A stretch of 64,000 nucleotides of DNA from CAMEON01 sp045531965 (GCA_045531965.1 JAZSFA010000012.1:1-64000), one strand, 5' to 3'; shown: positions 51,608 through 60,526, numbered from the stretch's first letter. Numbers and translations: made by a program. Notes: generated from the sequence alone by a model not told the origin.

Positions 51608-54600
51608 TTACTTGTTGTCCTCGCGCTTTTTCAGCACTACGGCTGCGGCAGCTGCGGTCATAATCACGGCGGAAGCAGAAGCTGCGATAGAAGCGCAACC
51701 TTTGTCCTCGGATTGGGTCTCAGATTCGCTGGCGGTAGGTGCTTCGGTCACAGGAGCGGACTCACTCACGGTGGTTTCCTCGGTGCCATCTGCGACGGTA
51801 TCCTGGGTGGTCTCCTGCTCGTCTTCGCCCTTGGCGTTGGCGGCGGTGGAGATGTAGCTGTACTTGAAGCGTGCGCCGGGAGCTACATCGCCGGAGATGT
51901 AGAAGTCCATGATATCGCCCGAGAACTTGGTTTCGTCCCCTTCATCGTGGACGTTGTCAGTCCAAGAGAAGTTGATGGTATAGTCGTTGCCCGAAAGCCC
52001 CAGATCAGACTTGGCTACTTTTACGGTCATGTATCTGCCGTCCACCTTGTAGGCGCAATCAGCCACCTTTTCGGAGTTGTAGCCTTCGCCGATGAACTTC
52101 TCCAGTACCACAGTGTCAGCGGAAGCGGCGGACTTGTTAATCACATACTCAAAGGTCTCCCAACCCTGATTCTGTTGATCGGTGTCGATGTAAAGGGTCA
52201 TCCACAGGTTGTCGGTATAGGGGGTAATATTTTCTGCACATTCCACGTGGAAGTACACGAACTCGTCATCGCGGGCAACCTGTGCGCCGATGATGTCGTT
52301 ACGTCCCGAGGTTTCGGTGTAAACGAGAGAACCGTAGCCTTGACAATTTCTGTCGTCGGTATTACCGATGTAAGCAGCATAGTAAGGTTCAACGTTTTTC
52401 CATTGATCCTCGCCCGCATTCAGGTCGATGGTGGTACTCACACTGGGGGTGGGAATAGCGCGCGCACCCTTGAACTTGCGGACATAGTTGACCAGCTGGT
52501 AATAGTAATGATCTTTCAATTCACCCTTGGTAGGCTCAATGTCACGGGAAAATTCATCGTTATACTGATCGGGGAACGCGTTTTCCACAGCTGCGACAGA
52601 TCCTTCGGGCCACGTTTCATAACGACCTACACGGAACTCGTTCCAACCGGTAACAAAGACCACCTGGGGATCAACTTCCAAGGCGTATTCCCATTGCTCG
52701 GCAAAGTTGTAACCCCATTTAGAAGCTTCTGCGCCTTCCTTTTCGAAACGATCGGGATAGGTGGATGTGTAGGAGCGACCGGCAATGTGGTTGCCACTCA
52801 TAGCGGCAAGTGCTTTGTTCTCATAGTCGTGGTTCATGGCGATTCCTACGGTGATTTGCTCGATCTTGCCGCTCTTAACGTTTTCTCTGCTACCCGCATA
52901 GGTAGCCTGGGGGTACATGGAAAGCCAACCCCAACTGCCATGTTCACGCTTTTCGGGATGGAACAGATAGTCGGGCTGCCCCGCGCGGAACGTAAAGTAG
53001 TTGGCGATTTCTTTCTCGATGTTGGAGTTATTGGCTTTCACAGACTCCTGAATCGCCATGAGCATGGGCTTATCTTCCCAGTAGAACCACAGATTGTCCC
53101 ATTTTCCGGGACGGTAGATGTCCAAATACAGGGATTGAAGTTGTGCGTTAGTATAGTCTTTATCCCAGAAAGGAAGCATGAAGGAGACCTTGGGGGTCTT
53201 GAGACCGTCGTTCATAGCCTCTGTCCAGGTGTCCATGAGTACAGTATAGGAGGAGCGCCATGTGGATGTTCCGTTGGTATTATCCGTGAAGATTACGTCC
53301 ACACCCGCATTGGTCAGCAGCTCTGCCTGCTTTCGGAGCACCCAGGGATCGGTGGTACGGTAGAAACCGTAAATCGATTCGTTCCATTGATAAGCAGTTC
53401 CCAGCGTATCCCACAGCGGGTTATCCCAGTCGCGCATGGCATCGGGATACTGCTCGGAGATCTTTTGAATATTGACTGCTTCGGGAATGACAAAACCGTC
53501 GGTATGCCAGGTCCAGTAAAACATGGCAAGGGTTTTGTCGTCCTTGAGGTCTCCCACGTCTGCGTTGGTGAGAGATACACGTCCCAGACCATCGGTGAAG
53601 ACCCATGTATCCGGCATGACGGGGTGGGTGTTGATCAAACTATCCTCAGGGATAACGTAGGCGGGAGGGGTTGTATGATTACCGTCAATGACGTCTCCGG
53701 GCTCTGAACAGGGAAGGTAATAGGTGTTGTCCTCTCTGTCCGCAGCAAAGACCACTTGAATTTCGGGATATAAGGTAATGTTGCTGACAATATAGCCGTC
53801 GTGGTAGATGTAGCCTTCAAAGCCTTCTACCTCCGAGAAACCGTACATGGCCGGAGCGCCTGTGGGATCATGAGCGAGAATCAGATAATCGCCTGCGGGG
53901 AGCTTATCAAAGCGGATACCTTGCCATGCGTTATCGATCATGGTAAAGCTGTCTGTGGCAACCGGGGATGCCTTGCGGGTGTCTTCGTAATTGCCTTTCC
54001 ATTCGTAAACGGAAATGTTGATGACGATGTCGGTTGCCATATAAGTTGCCATTTTGAACTGAATGCCCGAGAACGCTTCGTTCAGGTTCAGGCGAACACC
54101 CATGGATTCCGTAAAGTTGGTTACTTGTTCGTTCTTTCCACTTGTAAAGGGAATCTGAGGGTTGTTGATATCGGCGGAAGCTTCGCAATTGCCAAAAGGC
54201 TCGTCAACCGCATCGGTAAATCTGATTATCATTTGAGGTTCACCTCTCTGTTCTATGCCATTGATGTACAAGAAGCCCTTAGGGTTGGAAGGTCCTGTAT
54301 TGGTCCATACACCTACGTCTGCTGAAACCCCCGACACATGAAACAGGTATTCACCCGCGGGTTGTGCATCAAATTCGACCCAGTGATAGTTGCCATCAAC
54401 CATGGGATTAAAGTCCTTTGTTGCCAAAGGGGTTTTGGAGACCGTGCTGTTGAAGCTGCCTTCCCATTTGTAGAGGGAGACGGTGCAATAGGATGTTTTT
54501 TTCTCCCAGGTAGGCATAGAAAAAGCGAATCCCGTGAAAGAGCCGTTAACGATAGCTCTGTAAGAAAATGATTCGCCGACACGGATTGGCTCGCGTGTTC

Positions 54601-54724
54601 CTGTGCCGTTCTGGACGCTGACTTCAGAAGCCGCTGATACGGGGATCACTACACTTAGCGCGCTGCCAACGAGCAGCAAGCATAAAAGCAGGGACATTAT
54701 TCGTTTGAATGTGTTTCTTTTCAT
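51608..54724 (-). CDS. Large secreted glycosidase-like protein with membrane anchor
   Basis: A 1038-residue exported protein. The ATG at 54724 has AAAGGAG 6 nt upstream; the signal peptide covers about 1-33 ('LLLCLLLVGSALSVVIPVSAA'). Two related jelly-roll-like domains follow (about 40-185 and 190-335), each containing 'VSLYKWEG' or 'ISVYEWKG' and 'PAGEYLFH' or 'PAGDYLIL'. A TIM-barrel-like region (about 385-760) has 'KTLAMFYWTWHTDG', 'LTNAGVDVIFTDNTNG' and 'VVFVTGWNEFRVGRYE', resembling GH71/GH99-type enzymes. A CBM9/DOMON-like domain (about 775-985) includes 'SGRNDIIGAQVARDDEFVYFHVECAENITPYTDNLWMTLYID'-type sequence. A Thr/Glu/Ser linker and 'GCASIAASASAVIMTAAAAAV' plus 'KKREDNK' anchor the C-terminus. 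Substrate and catalytic residues were not determined. Confidence 0.78.
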   Translation of the reverse strand: MKRNTFKRIMSLLLCLLLVGSALSVVIPVSAASEVSVQNGTGTREPIRVGESFSYRAIVNGSFTGFAFSMPTWEKKTSYCTVSLYKWEGSFNSTVSKTPLATKDFNPMVDGNYHWVEFDAQPAGEYLFHVSGVSADVGVWTNTGPSNPKGFLYINGIEQRGEPQMIIRFTDAVDEPFGNCEASADINNPQIPFTSGKNEQVTNFTESMGVRLNLNEAFSGIQFKMATYMATDIVINISVYEWKGNYEDTRKASPVATDSFTMIDNAWQGIRFDKLPAGDYLILAHDPTGAPAMYGFSEVEGFEGYIYHDGYIVSNITLYPEIQVVFAADREDNTYYLPCSEPGDVIDGNHTTPPAYVIPEDSLINTHPVMPDTWVFTDGLGRVSLTNADVGDLKDDKTLAMFYWTWHTDGFVIPEAVNIQKISEQYPDAMRDWDNPLWDTLGTAYQWNESIYGFYRTTDPWVLRKQAELLTNAGVDVIFTDNTNGTSTWRSSYTVLMDTWTEAMNDGLKTPKVSFMLPFWDKDYTNAQLQSLYLDIYRPGKWDNLWFYWEDKPMLMAIQESVKANNSNIEKEIANYFTFRAGQPDYLFHPEKREHGSWGWLSMYPQATYAGSRENVKSGKIEQITVGIAMNHDYENKALAAMSGNHIAGRSYTSTYPDRFEKEGAEASKWGYNFAEQWEYALEVDPQVVFVTGWNEFRVGRYETWPEGSVAAVENAFPDQYNDEFSRDIEPTKGELKDHYYYQLVNYVRKFKGARAIPTPSVSTTIDLNAGEDQWKNVEPYYAAYIGNTDDRNCQGYGSLVYTETSGRNDIIGAQVARDDEFVYFHVECAENITPYTDNLWMTLYIDTDQQNQGWETFEYVINKSAASADTVVLEKFIGEGYNSEKVADCAYKVDGRYMTVKVAKSDLGLSGNDYTINFSWTDNVHDEGDETKFSGDIMDFYISGDVAPGARFKYSYISTAANAKGEDEQETTQDTVADGTEETTVSESAPVTEAPTASESETQSEDKGCASIAASASAVIMTAAAAAVVLKKREDNK

Positions 54725-54784
54725 AACAGTCTCCTTTGAGGAACAGTATAAGCCGGAGAATCTCCAAGACCTTTCCTTGGCTAT

Positions 54785-54813
54785 ATTATACAAGACTGCG
54801 AGGGGTTTGTCAA
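54785..54813 (-). promoter_or_regulatory. Promoter of the secreted glycosidase-like gene
   Basis: Minus strand: TTGACA (54813-54808), 17-nt spacer, TATAAT (54790-54785); both hexamers match the consensus exactly. Confidence 0.85.
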
Positions 54814-54831
54814 TGGAAATATGACTTTTTG

Positions 54832-54876
54832 GCAAAAATATTTAAACCTGCCGATGGCGTTATGCTATCGGCAGGT
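54832..54876 (-). terminator. Terminator of mutY
   Basis: ACCTGCCGAT (54846-54855) pairs with ATCGGCAGGT (54867-54876). On the minus strand it is followed by TTTAAATATTTTT. Confidence 0.8.
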
Positions 54877-54882
54877 CATCAA

Positions 54883-55968
54883 TCAGCTTTTTACATGGAT
54901 CAACGCGCGGTAAGCGGCAAAGGCAGAGGGGATAGAATAGGTGTCGGTCATGTCATTGTCTGTGGCGAATATACCCGAAAACCGTTTCGAAGTGGAATTG
55001 TCATCGGAAAAGGAAACGTCACACAAATACCCTTTCATGCGCCATGTGATGTGCGTAAAGACATGCTTGCTGTCGGGGAGAGGTGTGATCGAATGTAGGA
55101 CGATCCCTTCGGCTATCAATGCGTCTGCTACTTCTTTTTCTGTCAGATGACCCTCTATGTGAGGGAACTCGTAAAGTCCTCCCAAAAGACCGGTTTCGGG
55201 GCGACGGCATATGACGTAGTTTTCCGTGCCGTCAGCGGCAGTTGTTCGAAGTAAAAGCACCGTTAAATCTTCAAATTTTCGCTTGGTTTTGACGACGCGG
55301 ACAGGTAAAGCGTCCACAAGACCGCCACATCTGGCGGCGCAGAGCAATTGTAAAGGACACATGTGGCACTGCGCTCCTCCTCTGGGAAGGCAGACCAATG
55401 CGCCGAGCTCAATGAGGCTTTGGTTAAAATCTCCCGCGTTCGAGGAAGGAACGCAGGGGGAAATTTCGTTCTCGATACGTTTCCGTGTGGTGTCGGCGAG
55501 AATATCTCCGTCATCACCCATGATACGCGCTGCCACCCGAAGCACGTTACCATCCACGGCTGGGACAGGCAAGTCAAAAGCGATGGATGCTACCGCGCCG
55601 GCTGTGTAACGACCTACCCCGGGAAGAGACAGAAGCTGATTAAAGTCGGCGGGAACCATGCCGTTGTGCTTGGCGATGACGGTTTGAGCCGCTTTTTGCA
55701 GATTGCGTACACGGCTGTAGTAGCCCAAGCCTTCCCACAACTTGAGAATCTGATCTTCCGGAGCGTTTGCTAAGGCTTGTATGTTTGGCAACGCGGATAA
55801 AAAACGGATGTAGTATGGTTTTACAGTTTCCGCTCGAGTCTGTTGCAGCATGATTTCGGAAACCAGAATGTGATAGGGGTCCTTGGTCTGACGCCAAGGC
55901 AGATCACGACGGTGGTGATGATACCAGTCCAACAGTAGAGGGACGGCTTCGCGAGGGAAGTGAGGCAT
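54883..55968 (-). CDS. mutY: A/G-specific adenine DNA glycosylase
   Basis: Removes adenine mispaired with 8-oxoguanine. The N-terminal 'REAVPLLLDWYHHHRRDLPWRQTKDPYHILVSEIMLQQT'-type start, the helix-hairpin-helix 'LLSLPGVGRYTAGAVASIAF' with catalytic Asp in 'PVPAVDGNVLRV' (about 135), and the 4Fe-4S cysteines in 'CLPRGGAQCHMCPLQLLC' are clear. The first Cys spacing is seven residues instead of the six of E. coli MutY. A C-terminal NUDIX-like 8-oxoG recognition domain covers about 225-361 ('ENYVICRRPETGLLGGLYEFP'). The ATG at 55968 has GGAG 6 nt upstream, preferred over ATGs at 55980 and 56007. Confidence 0.93.
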   Translation of the reverse strand: MPHFPREAVPLLLDWYHHHRRDLPWRQTKDPYHILVSEIMLQQTRAETVKPYYIRFLSALPNIQALANAPEDQILKLWEGLGYYSRVRNLQKAAQTVIAKHNGMVPADFNQLLSLPGVGRYTAGAVASIAFDLPVPAVDGNVLRVAARIMGDDGDILADTTRKRIENEISPCVPSSNAGDFNQSLIELGALVCLPRGGAQCHMCPLQLLCAARCGGLVDALPVRVVKTKRKFEDLTVLLLRTTAADGTENYVICRRPETGLLGGLYEFPHIEGHLTEKEVADALIAEGIVLHSITPLPDSKHVFTHITWRMKGYLCDVSFSDDNSTSKRFSGIFATDNDMTDTYSIPSAFAAYRALIHVKS

Positions 55969-56108
55969 AATAATCTCCATTTTGCCGCTATACGGCGGCG
56001 CAAACATATGGTGTCATTCTTCTACAAAGGGGACTGTCCCCATTTTTAGAGAGAATGGTGCATGAAATAGATCACTGGGAATGAAGGACTTCTGAATTAA
56101 CACGCTAT

Positions 56109-56138
56109 ATTATATCATAATAAAAGAAGACTTGTCAA
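56109..56138 (-). promoter_or_regulatory. Promoter upstream of mutY
   Basis: Minus strand: TTGACA (56138-56133), 18-nt spacer, TATAAT (56114-56109). Confidence 0.7.
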
Positions 56139-56142
56139 GAAA

Positions 56143-56168
56143 AAAGATGCACCCGAAGATGCATCTTT
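56143..56168 (-). terminator. Terminator after cvpA-family gene
   Basis: AAAGATGCA (56143-56151) and TGCATCTTT (56160-56168) form a 9-bp stem, followed on the minus strand by TTCTTGAC; it ends the truA-DUF5711-cvpA unit. Confidence 0.65.
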
Positions 56169-56182
56169 CTATGAGATTATCC

Positions 56183-56869
56183 CTACATCAGCAGTTTGTC
56201 GAAAATAAATCCGAATACGTTGATATCTTTGACCAGCTTGAAGATCACGGAATTATCGTAAGCGCTGAGGTCGCCTGTGAGATAAATGATCAGGTACAGA
56301 ACCGAAGCTGCCAAAGTCATAGCGATGAGGCCACCTACGGCACCGACAGCAAGACCCAGCAGTTTGTCGCCGGACTTGAGAATCGGCAGATCCGCAAATT
56401 TTCCTATCAGCCAAATAACCACGGTAAGGATCACGAAGGAGAGCACGAACAGCAGGATGTACCCTATCACGGTTGCGATCACCGCAGACATGGCACCGCT
56501 GACCGTAGTGGATACGTCGGTAACCAGCGTATCTAAAGAAGCACCGGCTTCACCGTATTTTTCCTGAAATGCTTCGGAGTCTACAAACCCCTTAAAAGCG
56601 CCGGGAAGGTTGTTCAAAAAATCGTCTACGTTGGTAACGGCACCGCCTGCCAACTCGGAAAGTTTTCCGTATACCCACTCATAGATGGGGGGATTGACAA
56701 AGGTTTTATCGATCCAACCCGAAAAAGCAGATCCAAAGATCAGGGTGATGACCACTGAAAGGATCAGCCGTCCAAAGCTGAGAACCATCTTTAAAAAGCC
56801 TTTGAAAAAACCGCGGATGGCCATGAAGGCAAAAAGCGCGACCAGTAAAATGTCAATTAAAATATTCAT
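56183..56869 (-). CDS. CvpA-family membrane protein
   Basis: A 228-residue membrane protein. The N-terminal pattern 'NILIDILLVALFAFMAIRGFFKGFLKMVLSFG' and the final helices are typical of CvpA/colicin V production proteins, with four predicted helices and a long extracytoplasmic loop (about 60-120). Biochemical role is unsettled; family members affect envelope integrity. The ATG at 56869 has AAAGGATG 5 nt upstream. It lies 34 nt after the DUF5711 gene in the truA operon. Confidence 0.88.
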   Translation of the reverse strand: MNILIDILLVALFAFMAIRGFFKGFLKMVLSFGRLILSVVITLIFGSAFSGWIDKTFVNPPIYEWVYGKLSELAGGAVTNVDDFLNNLPGAFKGFVDSEAFQEKYGEAGASLDTLVTDVSTTVSGAMSAVIATVIGYILLFVLSFVILTVVIWLIGKFADLPILKSGDKLLGLAVGAVGGLIAMTLAASVLYLIIYLTGDLSAYDNSVIFKLVKDINVFGFIFDKLLM

Positions 56870-56903
56870 AGAAGCATCCTTTCTTATAAATTTTGTTTTT
56901 GTT

Positions 56904-58211
56904 TTACGGAACGGGGGTGAAGTCTCCTTCCTTGATGCGCTGTGCGAAGGCAGGACCGCAAGCAAGGAGATCGCCGTTTCCCTCTGCAAGCAAAGTCAAC
57001 GTATCCCGATGGATCACCGCTTGGGTTCGCTTATTTCCTTCGTTGGATATACACAGGATATGTTCGCCCATGCGGATATATACGTGCTTTTCGGACAGGA
57101 GTAGCTCCTCAGCGGTCTCAACTGATGCCAGTGAGGTGCTGTACAGCTCTTTGCCGTTTTTGTCGTATACGGACAGAATACCCGAAACCAAACTGTTCCG
57201 ATCACTGCACAGCAGAGCGGTCTGACCATTTCCGAACGTACACAGCCGTGGGGAAGACCCCGGGTAACTGACATTGGCAACTTCGTCCCCGTCCGATCGG
57301 AAGATCAGAAGTTTATCTTCACAAACGACCGCCAATCGGTCATCAGCAAGAAAATCAGCGGACAAGACCACGGTGTCGCGGAGGAAGACCTCCTTATGGG
57401 TCACAGCTGACAAGCCCTTTCGCAAGAGCGTCAGTTTGGTTACGTACGCATCCTCTTGAAGCTCCAGAGAGAGAATGGCAAGTGTTTTGCCATCGTCGCT
57501 GATGGTAAGGGCGGTAACGTATCCTCCGATGTGGGCAGCTGCCTGCTTGTTCATATCATTATTATACAGAATAACTTCCGAGGTATAGTCAAGGGAGCGT
57601 GTCAAAATCGCAAAGCTGCCATCCTTTGACATACAGGCATCAAACACAGGAAATTCTGTCGCTTCTTTGCGAAGTCGCACAAAGGCATTGTAGACTGAAA
57701 ATCCGGCTTCGCCACGGCTGAATACCAAGAGATACTCGTCTCCCGTTCGTACACAGGGGCGTGCCAAAGATACGTTTTCGGACAAGGTCTGTTTCCCCGA
57801 TCCCGAAAGAACGGTGATTTCCTGACCTCCGGCGATGGTTAATCCTCCACGGTACAAAGCAAAATCTGCGTCTGCATCCGAGATGGGGTAACTAAGATAA
57901 TCCGCCTCGGATTGAGCTGTCAGCGTAGCGGCACTTACGTCTTTAACTAGGTAGTAAAGGTTCTCATAGGTGATCAGATGGCGGCTGCTGAGTACCGTCA
58001 CCACTACAAAAGCAAAAAGAATCATGTAGAGAACGATGCGTGCCAGATTAAACCCCTCGGAAAGCTTGGCGTAATAGGGGGTAGACGGTGCGGAAAAATC
58101 GATAGGCTCCTCGCTGACTGTATCTTCTTCGGGAAGACGGCTGAATCGTTTCAAAATTCGGCGTAACTGTTGCCAAAGAGTGCGGAAGGGATTCTTGAAG
58201 CGGAGGTTCAC
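56904..58211 (-). CDS. DUF5711 beta-propeller-like membrane protein
   Basis: A 435-residue protein with a cytoplasmic basic N-terminus (about 1-55), one membrane helix (about 56-78, 'IVLYMILFAFVVVTVLS') and an extracytoplasmic repeat domain resembling a PQQ/WD-type propeller ('MSKDGSFAILTRSLDYTSEVILYNNDM', 'ISDDGKTLAILSLELQEDAYVTKLTLLRKG'-type blades). The arrangement matches DUF5711. The GTG start at 58211 overlaps the truA TGA (GTGA), with AAGGAGGT 8 nt upstream inside truA, so the genes are coupled. Function unknown. Confidence 0.8.
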   Translation of the reverse strand: MNLRFKNPFRTLWQQLRRILKRFSRLPEEDTVSEEPIDFSAPSTPYYAKLSEGFNLARIVLYMILFAFVVVTVLSSRHLITYENLYYLVKDVSAATLTAQSEADYLSYPISDADADFALYRGGLTIAGGQEITVLSGSGKQTLSENVSLARPCVRTGDEYLLVFSRGEAGFSVYNAFVRLRKEATEFPVFDACMSKDGSFAILTRSLDYTSEVILYNNDMNKQAAAHIGGYVTALTISDDGKTLAILSLELQEDAYVTKLTLLRKGLSAVTHKEVFLRDTVVLSADFLADDRLAVVCEDKLLIFRSDGDEVANVSYPGSSPRLCTFGNGQTALLCSDRNSLVSGILSVYDKNGKELYSTSLASVETAEELLLSEKHVYIRMGEHILCISNEGNKRTQAVIHRDTLTLLAEGNGDLLACGPAFAQRIKEGDFTPVP

Positions 58212-59008
58212 AGCGCATCACCTCCTTGAAATCCCGGGATGTTGGGGTCGTCATAGAAAACACGGGAGAGATATAATCCGTCGGGAGGGGCGGTACGTCC
58301 CATGACGCGACGGTCAAGTGTTGCCAGCCGTTCGGGGATGCTGTTTGCGGGAATCTTTCCTGTAGCGACATCCATCAGCGTACCTGCCATAATGCGTACC
58401 ATGTGATAGAGAAAACCGTCAGCGCGAACCGAGAAAAGAAGATGATCGCCCTCTCGCCATACACGGGCGCTTGTTACGTGTCGAACCCGATCCTCGATCT
58501 CCGACCCCGATGCCATACAGGCGCTGAAATCCCGCCGCCCGATAAAGCCCCGTGCAGCGGTGTTCATCCGCTCCACCGCTTGTTCATCCAAGGGGTGCGG
58601 GATGTGCCAGCTACGCTTATCCTCAAAGGGGGAGCGGAAGGGCGCGTTGTAGATTTTGTAAAGATACTCTTTGGAACTGACGCTATAGCGGGGGTGGAAA
58701 TCGTCCGGGACCCATTGTGCCCGATACACCGCCAAAGTATTTGGAAGATGGATGTTGAGTACCGCAGGGAGCTTGTCAAGAGGAATCGTGGTTGTCAAAG
58801 GCAGACCGCCCTGACCTGTGACCGTGGCGCAAAACATACAGGCGTGAACCCCGCTGTCGGTACGGCTGCATCCCGTAATGTCGCAAGGATGACCAAAGAG
58901 TGCTTCTGTGGCAGCGTTGAGGGTTTGCTGAACGGTGTTTCCGTGGGCTTGTGCCTGATAGCCGCAAAACGCCGCCCCGTCATATGACAAATAGAGTAGT
59001 AGCTTCAT
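58208..59008 (-). CDS. truA: tRNA pseudouridine(38-40) synthase
   Basis: Converts uridines 38-40 of tRNA anticodon arms to pseudouridine. Family signatures are 'LSYDGAAFCGYQAQAHGNTVQQTL' at the N-terminus, the catalytic Asp in 'CSRTDSGVHACMFCA' (Asp near 52), 'FHPRYSVSSKEYLYKI' near 105 and 'VRADGFLYHMVRIMAGTLMDVATGKI' near 200-225. Length (266 aa) is normal. AAAGGAGGG lies 6 nt before the ATG. First gene of a coupled unit with DUF5711 and cvpA. Confidence 0.94.
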   Translation of the reverse strand: MKLLLYLSYDGAAFCGYQAQAHGNTVQQTLNAATEALFGHPCDITGCSRTDSGVHACMFCATVTGQGGLPLTTTIPLDKLPAVLNIHLPNTLAVYRAQWVPDDFHPRYSVSSKEYLYKIYNAPFRSPFEDKRSWHIPHPLDEQAVERMNTAARGFIGRRDFSACMASGSEIEDRVRHVTSARVWREGDHLLFSVRADGFLYHMVRIMAGTLMDVATGKIPANSIPERLATLDRRVMGRTAPPDGLYLSRVFYDDPNIPGFQGGDAL

Positions 59009-59037
59009 ATGATCCCTCCTTTCCTTGCTCTATAGAA

Positions 59038-59066
59038 AGTATACCACAAAAGGGAAGAGAAGTCAA
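59038..59066 (-). promoter_or_regulatory. Promoter of the truA operon
   Basis: Minus strand: TTGACT (59066-59061), 17-nt spacer ending TGTGG, TATACT (59043-59038). Confidence 0.75.
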
Positions 59067-59193
59067 TATTTTTTTCGGCATCCCCAATAAACGGAAATTT
59101 TTGATCTCAAGTTTACCGTATCAAGTAGTTCCCCTTGTTCCGCAGGGCTTTTTAGGGCGCGAAAATTTTTTAAAAAAACTTTTCAAAAACCTA

Positions 59194-59243
59194 TTGACAA
59201 ATGATAAAACATCGTGTATAATAAAACCGTACCAAAAAGGTGC
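59194..59243 (+). promoter_or_regulatory. Promoter and possible operator of the Rrf2-rubrerythrin unit
   Basis: TTGACA at 59194-59199, 17-nt spacer, TATAAT at 59217-59222. An imperfect palindrome GTACC-AAAAA-GGTGC (59229-59243) covers the predicted transcription start and could be an operator for the encoded Rrf2 regulator; that assignment is a guess. Confidence 0.6.
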
Positions 59244-59267
59244 AGATTAAAAAGGAGCGAAGCCGAC

Positions 59268-59735
59268 ATGAGAATCACACAAGAAGCCGACTATGCACTC
59301 CGAATGGTCAGTCTACTGGCAAAATCAGGCGCGGTTTTCTCATGCGGAACGGTGCAGGGCACATTGTTTGCCCCCGCCATGGCGGAGACGGTGAAGGTTC
59401 CCATGGGGTTTGCCAACAAGATCTTACGAAAGCTGTCTTTGGCAGGTGTTGTTAAAGCCATGCGCGGTGTTACGGGAGGATATTACCTTCTGCGGGATCC
59501 CAAGGAGCTGACGGTCAAAAACGTGATCGAAACGATTGACGGGCCCATTGAGATTTCCAAGTGCCTGTCAGAGAACTGTGATTGTCTGAACAACCCCAAC
59601 AAAGATTGCTGTCGTTTTCATAACGTCTTCGGGGTGTTGAACCAAATGCTTGTCGAGCGGCTGGATCGGTTAACCATTTCCATGATGGTGGATGCTAACC
59701 TTACGATCTGCGACCTTGTGGAGACAATTAAATAA
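59268..59735 (+). CDS. Rrf2-family transcriptional regulator with Fe-S-type cysteines
   Basis: A 155-residue winged-helix repressor/activator. The N-terminus 'MRITQEADYALRMVSLLAKSG' and wing 'RGVTGGYYLLRDPKELTVKNVIETIDGP' are diagnostic. Cysteines in 'ISKCLSENCDCL' and 'KDCCRFH' (about 105-125) are positioned like the Fe-S ligands of IscR/NsrR-type members. AAGGAG lies 10 nt before the ATG at 59268. Being upstream of rubrerythrin and rubredoxin, it probably senses oxidative or nitrosative stress or iron-sulphur status and controls this cassette. Confidence 0.88.
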   Translation: MRITQEADYALRMVSLLAKSGAVFSCGTVQGTLFAPAMAETVKVPMGFANKILRKLSLAGVVKAMRGVTGGYYLLRDPKELTVKNVIETIDGPIEISKCLSENCDCLNNPNKDCCRFHNVFGVLNQMLVERLDRLTISMMVDANLTICDLVETIK

Positions 59736-59779
59736 GTCAATTTTAAATCAAAAATTATACATTTATGGAGGAAAACAAC

Positions 59780-60328
59780 ATGAAAAAGTGGAGATGCAAA
59801 GTTTGCGGTGAGATCATTGAGAGCGAGAACTATCCTGAGCAGTGCCCCAGATGCAAGGTCAAGGGCGAGGATAAGTTTGAAGAAGTCGTTGACGACAAGA
59901 TGACCTGGGCTGCCGAGCACGTGGTCGGTGTTGCCAAGGGCGCACCCGAGGCTATCATTGAAGGCCTGCGCGCTAACTTCGAGGGCGAGTGTTCCGAGGT
60001 CGGTATGTATCTGGCGATGGCTCGCGTTGCCGCAAGAGAAGGCTATCCCGAGATCGCCCTGTACTGGGAGAAGGCAGCTTTTGAAGAGGCTGAGCACGCC
60101 GCTAAGTTCGCTGAGCTTCTGGGTGAGTGCCTGACCGATTCCACCAAGAAGAACCTGGAGATGCGCGTAGCCGCCGAGAATGGCGCAACCGCAGGTAAGT
60201 TCGAGCTGGCGAAGATGGCTAAGGAGCTTAATCTGGATGCCATCCACGACACTGTCCACGAGATGGCTCGCGACGAGGCTCGTCACGGCAAGGCTTTCGC
60301 AGGTCTGCTTGAGAGATACTTCGGCTAA
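59780..60328 (+). CDS. Reverse rubrerythrin
   Basis: A peroxide-reducing di-iron protein, 182 aa. Here the rubredoxin-type Fe(Cys)4 domain comes first ('CKVCG' at 6-10 and 'CPRC' at 22-25), followed by the ferritin-like four-helix domain with ligands in 'FEGECSEVGMYLAMARVA', 'FEEAEHAAKFAELL' and 'ARDEARHGKAFAGLLERYFG'. That order is opposite to classical rubrerythrin and typical of clostridial reverse rubrerythrins. The ATG at 59780 has GGAGG 8 nt upstream, 44 nt after the Rrf2 stop. Electrons would come through rubredoxin, encoded downstream. Confidence 0.92.
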   Translation: MKKWRCKVCGEIIESENYPEQCPRCKVKGEDKFEEVVDDKMTWAAEHVVGVAKGAPEAIIEGLRANFEGECSEVGMYLAMARVAAREGYPEIALYWEKAAFEEAEHAAKFAELLGECLTDSTKKNLEMRVAAENGATAGKFELAKMAKELNLDAIHDTVHEMARDEARHGKAFAGLLERYFG

Positions 60329-60337
60329 GAGACGCGC

Positions 60338-60372
60338 TGGGAGAAACCCTTTTGAGAAAAGGGTTTCCCCAG
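60338..60372. repeat. Interspersed-repeat-like hairpin after rubrerythrin
   Basis: GAAACCCTTTT (60343-60353) pairs with AAAAGGGTTTC (60357-60367), extended by GGG/CCC, but is followed by CCAGGCCCC rather than a T-tract. The pattern resembles repeats scattered in many clostridial genomes; copy number cannot be judged from this window. Confidence 0.4.
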
Positions 60373-60400
60373 GCCCCTTCCTCAAACCTTTAATAAAAAT

Positions 60401-60497
60401 GTAGGGGTTGTATGCTCTGTCCGCAGCTGACGGGAGCATATGGAATGCTCCCCTACGATCATTCCCCATCCGTAGGGGCGGATTCCATATCCGCCCG
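60401..60497. repeat. Pair of inverted REP-like palindromes
   Basis: Two 26-nt units in opposite orientation lie at 60431-60456 (minus) and 60472-60497 (plus). Each is GTAG, an 8-bp stem, the loop TCCAT, the stem complement and G. The stems differ (GGGAGCAT versus GGGCGGAT) but both remain fully paired. A third GTAGGGG at 60401-60407 can pair with the CCCCTAC at 60450-60456, with ATGCTC / GAGCAT inside, giving an alternative larger hairpin. Confidence 0.65.
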
Positions 60498-60526
60498 CAA
60501 ATCAAAAACAAAAGGAGACTACACCT

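Noticed and set aside
60338..60372. Hairpin after rubrerythrin as an intrinsic terminator
   Set aside because: It is followed by CCAGGCCCC instead of T residues, so readthrough to rubredoxin remains possible; listed as a repeat-like hairpin instead.
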